Assembly (NCBI GenBank): GCA_963775975.1
Contig: CAVZKX010000003.1
Location: 496,001-560,000 of the forward strand
Origin: JANXQG01 sp963775975
Lineage (GTDB): Bacteria > Planctomycetota > Planctomycetia > Pirellulales > Thermoguttaceae
Direction: 5' to 3'
Length of the DNA stretch: 64,000 nucleotides
The stretch's first letter is position 1. Every line of letters starts with the position of its first letter. A model generated the notes under the pieces. The model did no database searches, was not told where the DNA came from, and was given only the letters and a program-made list of their open reading frames with translations. The position numbers were made by a program, and so were the translations under genes. Shown piece by piece: positions 61,166 through 64,000 of the stretch.

Positions 61166-63013
61166 TTACCACTTCAACCCGAATTTCTCGCCCGTCGTCT
61201 TGCCAAGGCCGCCCTTGAGCGGACCGGTAAACGTTGGCTGAGACTTCTTCGTCGCTTCGGGCAACTCGGCCTCCTGGGCCTCTTCCTTTTCCTTCTTGCT
61301 CGGCTCGGGCTGGTGCAGACCCTTAATCGAGAGACTCATCCGCTGGGCCTGGGGATCGACATTGAGCACCATCACCTCAATCTCGTCGCCTTCCTTGACC
61401 ACGTCGGATGCTCGCCAGATCCGTTTGTGCGATAGCTCGGAAACGTGGACCAGTCCCTCGATGCCCGGCTCGACTTCGACGAACGCCCCGAAATCCATCA
61501 GCCGCGTCACCTTGCCGTGGACCTGGGTGCGCGGCAGATACTTGCCCGCCGCCGCGGTCCAGGGGTTCTCGAGCATGTCGCGATAGGAGAGCCCGATGCG
61601 GCCCGTCTCGGCATCGATCTTTTCGATGCGGACGCGGATTTGCTGGCCTTCCTGCACAACCTCGCTGGGATGCTTCACGCGGCCCCACGCCAATTGGCTG
61701 ACGTGCAGTAGGCCATCGATGCCGTTGCCTAGCTCGACGAATGCGCCGAAATCCATCAGCTTCCGCACGGTGCCTTCGTGGACCTGGCCCGTCGCGAGCG
61801 AGGAGAAGAACTGCTCTTTCTTTTCTTCCTTCTCACGCTCCAGCACCGCCCGGCGGCTCAAGACGAGGTTCTTTCGGTCGCGGTTGGCGTCGGTAATCAA
61901 GCAGGTGAAACGCTGGCCAACGAATTGGGCAAGGTCCTCGACGCGGTAGAGCGAAATCTGACTTACGGGAATGAAGCCGCGGAGTTTATTCACCTCGCAC
62001 TCCAGGCCGCCCGTGTTGTGCCCGGTGATTTGGGCGTCGACCAACATGCCTTCGTGGACTTCGTCCCAATTGCCCAGATCGACCGCGGCGCCCGGCAGGC
62101 TCAGGTCATAGAGGTTTTCCTCGGCGTTGTAGCGCTGCACGATGACTTCGATCTCGTCGCCCACCGAGGGCGGCGTCTCGAACGAACGGACCGGGATGCA
62201 GCCTTGCTCACGGCCGCCGAACTCGACGAAGATGTCGTCGCGTCGAATAGCGGCAACTCGGACACGGTGCCGCGATTCGGGCTCGAGCGTGCCTTCCTGC
62301 GCACCGCCAGCGCCGGCCGACATCAGATCGTCAAAGGAAACGCCGGCCATCGCGCGGTCGAGTTCCGCTTCCATTGCCGCTGTGAGTTTCTGCCGCTTGC
62401 CGGGAATCACCGGCGAATCGTCGTCGCTGGCCGGACGGATGATGACCTCGGGCAATGGTTCTTCCGGCGGCAATGTTACTTTCGCCCGAGCGACCGGAGG
62501 TGGTGCGCCGACTGGCGACGCTGTTACCGGCGGAGTGATTGCCGGCGCGGTGACAGGTGCGGTAACCGCCTGTTCCGCATTGGGCACTCTGTACTCCGTA
62601 CTTTGTACTCTCTGCTCTCCACTCTCCGCTCCCTTACCCGCGCTCCCTGCTCCGTGCTCTCCGCCATGCCCGCGCCCTCGTCCGCCGCGGTGCCGGCGGC
62701 GATGTCCACCTTCGCTCGGTCCCTTGCCGCCTTTTTCGTCCTCGCCTTCGATGGGCGTCCAATCGCGCTTCGGCCGAGCGCGAAAGGCTGCCGGATCGCG
62801 CTGCGAACCGATGAGGAGCCGTCGCGAACCTGACGCGGGCGCCCCGGAAGCGTCGCTCTCCGCGGCGGAAGTCTCCTCTTCTTCGATCGGTTCGCCGGCT
62901 ATCGACGTGTTGGCGGCCTGGTTCGCCGGCGAAGCTTGCGCCGGAGTTTCATCGGCCGAGCGGCCTTCTTCAGTTTCAGTCAAAGCGAGTCCCCTTACTC
63001 TTTTGCGAGCCAC
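61166..63013 (-). CDS. Multi-S1-domain RNA-binding protein
   Basis: 615 residues. The N-terminal 270 are low complexity (acidic and Gly/Arg/Pro-rich, HRRRHRGGRGRGHGGEH) and include a repeat-derived block (ESGEQRVQSTEYRVPNAEQA). Four S1 domains follow: HRVRVAAIRRDDIFVEFGGR, VDAQITGHNTGGLECEVNKL, VRKLMDFGAFVELGNGIDGL and VTRLMDFGAFVEVEPGIEGL. It resembles ribosomal protein S1 but has fewer domains and a long disordered N-terminus, so a role in translation or RNA binding is inferred. Ribosomal-protein-S1 paralogues of this kind occur in planctomycetes. Confidence 0.87.
   Translation of the reverse strand: MARKRVRGLALTETEEGRSADETPAQASPANQAANTSIAGEPIEEEETSAAESDASGAPASGSRRLLIGSQRDPAAFRARPKRDWTPIEGEDEKGGKGPSEGGHRRRHRGGRGRGHGGEHGAGSAGKGAESGEQRVQSTEYRVPNAEQAVTAPVTAPAITPPVTASPVGAPPPVARAKVTLPPEEPLPEVIIRPASDDDSPVIPGKRQKLTAAMEAELDRAMAGVSFDDLMSAGAGGAQEGTLEPESRHRVRVAAIRRDDIFVEFGGREQGCIPVRSFETPPSVGDEIEVIVQRYNAEENLYDLSLPGAAVDLGNWDEVHEGMLVDAQITGHNTGGLECEVNKLRGFIPVSQISLYRVEDLAQFVGQRFTCLITDANRDRKNLVLSRRAVLEREKEEKKEQFFSSLATGQVHEGTVRKLMDFGAFVELGNGIDGLLHVSQLAWGRVKHPSEVVQEGQQIRVRIEKIDAETGRIGLSYRDMLENPWTAAAGKYLPRTQVHGKVTRLMDFGAFVEVEPGIEGLVHVSELSHKRIWRASDVVKEGDEIEVMVLNVDPQAQRMSLSIKGLHQPEPSKKEKEEAQEAELPEATKKSQPTFTGPLKGGLGKTTGEKFGLKW
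62578..62632. repeat. GTACT low-complexity repeat inside the S1-domain gene
   Basis: CACTCTGTACTCCGTACTTT, then TGTACTCTCTGCTCTCCACT, on the plus strand. It matches the GTACT units in the third protease's signal peptide. It is translated in the disordered N-terminal part of the S1-domain protein. Confidence 0.7.
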
Positions 63014-63141
63014 TTTGACGAATGCGACTCGGCCGGAAGAATACTTGGTCTAATTGTACCAAACGCTGAGCGGGTATTCCAAGGGGCGGAAAAGCGTGAC
63101 GCGGAGAGGGGGCATACTAGACGAATTACGGTTTCTGTTGC

Positions 63142-63186
63142 CGTTTCTCCTCTTCTCCCGATCTCCTTGTCTCCCTCTCCCTGCCA
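63142..63186. repeat. Pyrimidine-rich tract before the aminotransferase gene
   Basis: CCGTTTCTCCTCTTCTCCCG and then ATCTCCTTGTCTCCCTCTCC resemble the pyrimidine arm at 4256-4290. No complementary purine arm is present nearby, so it may be a half element. Confidence 0.5.
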
Positions 63187-63258
63187 TTCCGCCTTCCCCA
63201 AGTCGCCCGTTCGCGATATGTTTAAGTTGTACCCCCACCTTCTTTCCGGGTCTGATAC

Positions 63259-64000
63259 ATGAGTACGGAAGTCAAAGAGGCCATCGAACCTGTTTCGCAT
63301 GGCAGGCCGTTTTCGATCGAAGTGTCCGAACGAGTTCGCCGCCTACCCCCCTATCTGTTCGCCCAGCTGAATCGCCTGAAATACGAAAAACGCCGCGCGG
63401 GCGACGACGTGATCGACCTGGGGATGGGCAATCCGTCCGATCCGCCGCAGGATTTGGTGATCGAAAAGCTGGCCGAGGCGGCCCACGATCCGAAAAACCA
63501 CGGTTATAGCGAAGCAGCGGGCATCCTCAGCCTCCGCCGCGAGGTGGCCGCCAAGTATGTCCGCCAGCACGGCGTGCGGCTCGACCCGCAGCGCGAGCTG
63601 ATCGTCTGCCTCGGCTCGAAGGAAGGCTTCAGCCACCTTTGCCTGGCGCTCCTGGGGCCGGGCGATACGGCCATCGTGCCGGCCCCGTCTTATCCAGCCC
63701 ATCTCTACGCGGTGGCCCTGGCCTCGGCCAACGCGATCTTGCTCGAAGTCACTGATCCGGAAAAGCTTTTGGCGAACGTTGATTACACCTGCCGCCACAT
63801 GGTCCCGCGGCCGAAAGTCTGGATCGTTAACTACCCGCACAATCCCACCACGACAGTCGTCGAACCGGAGTTCTACGTCGAGGCGGTCCGCTTGGCCAAG
63901 CGCTATGGCGTGATGATCATCAGCGACCTGGCCTATGCCGACGTGGTTTTTGACGACTACAAGACGCCCAGCATCCTTGCAGCGCCCGGCGGCATCGACG
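63259..64000 (+). CDS. Class I/II PLP-dependent aminotransferase (AlaC/LL-DAP aminotransferase-like), 3' end outside window
   Basis: Starts at ATG 63259 and runs off the window. The fold-type I pattern is clear: RVRRLPPYLFAQLNRLKYEK, VIDLGMGNPSDPPQDLVIEK, NHGYSEAAGILSLRREVAAK, LGSKEGFSHLCLALLGPGDT, VWIVNYPHNPTT (the conserved N-x-x-P) and MIISDLAYADVVFDDY with the PLP-binding Asp/Tyr. The Schiff-base Lys lies beyond the end. It fits alanine- or diaminopimelate-type transaminases; the precise substrate cannot be told. Confidence 0.87.
   Translation, partial: MSTEVKEAIEPVSHGRPFSIEVSERVRRLPPYLFAQLNRLKYEKRRAGDDVIDLGMGNPSDPPQDLVIEKLAEAAHDPKNHGYSEAAGILSLRREVAAKYVRQHGVRLDPQRELIVCLGSKEGFSHLCLALLGPGDTAIVPAPSYPAHLYAVALASANAILLEVTDPEKLLANVDYTCRHMVPRPKVWIVNYPHNPTTTVVEPEFYVEAVRLAKRYGVMIISDLAYADVVFDDYKTPSILAAPGGID

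Overview
The window looks like a chromosome segment of a GC-rich planctomycete, probably Pirellulales-like. This rests on the gene content: NPCBM, DUF1573, DUF4159 and DUF58 proteins, a formylglycine sulfatase, a PEP-CTERM exported metalloprotease, a Coa1-type protein and many Uma2/PIN/DUF433 modules. No rRNA, tRNA, CRISPR array, prophage or intact insertion sequence was seen.

Layout. 1-7428 (+): an uncharacterised protein cut by the window edge, an NPCBM protein and three tandem HtrA-like secreted proteins, only the first with a complete Ser-His-Asp triad. 7487-16574 (-): a Uma2 nuclease, a GntR/ABC-2 exporter operon, a class V aminotransferase and a MacB-type exporter. 16833-23604: a DUF1573 protein and an exopolysaccharide cluster (methyltransferase, WecG/TagA glycosyltransferase, flippase, CelD-like acyltransferase). 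23831-28574: larC in two overlapping frames, discoidin and sulfatase genes, a DUF433/DUF5615 toxin-antitoxin pair and a Coa1-like gene. 28872-35442: an APC permease, a SWIM-SNF2 helicase and a PEP-CTERM metalloprotease. 35815-40855: a PHP-glycosyltransferase (GT4) gene, an aspartic protease and btaB/btaA for betaine lipid synthesis. 41732-47647: an Imm31-like protein, ArsR/SRPBCC, STAS, pirin, a zinc ribbon, a thioredoxin-trypsin fusion and a metal permease. 47718-57555: a cyclase-fold/DUF4159 gene divergent from a MoxR-DUF58-BatA-VWA operon. 57636-64000: two toxin-antitoxin modules, an ECF sigma factor with a membrane partner, an S1-domain protein and an aminotransferase cut by the window end.

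Two patterns cut across the whole window. First, short palindromic or low-complexity repeats of about ten unrelated families sit between genes, and at least six reach into coding sequence, including the signal-peptide regions of all three HtrA-like genes. Second, many conserved genes are broken by single-base frameshifts, with about ten in roughly 700 bases of the SNF2 gene. This may reflect assembly error or real decay; larC is the one case where a programmed frameshift has precedent.

The most suggestive functional unit is the PHP-GT4/btaBA neighbourhood, which resembles a phosphate-sparing membrane-lipid remodelling locus.
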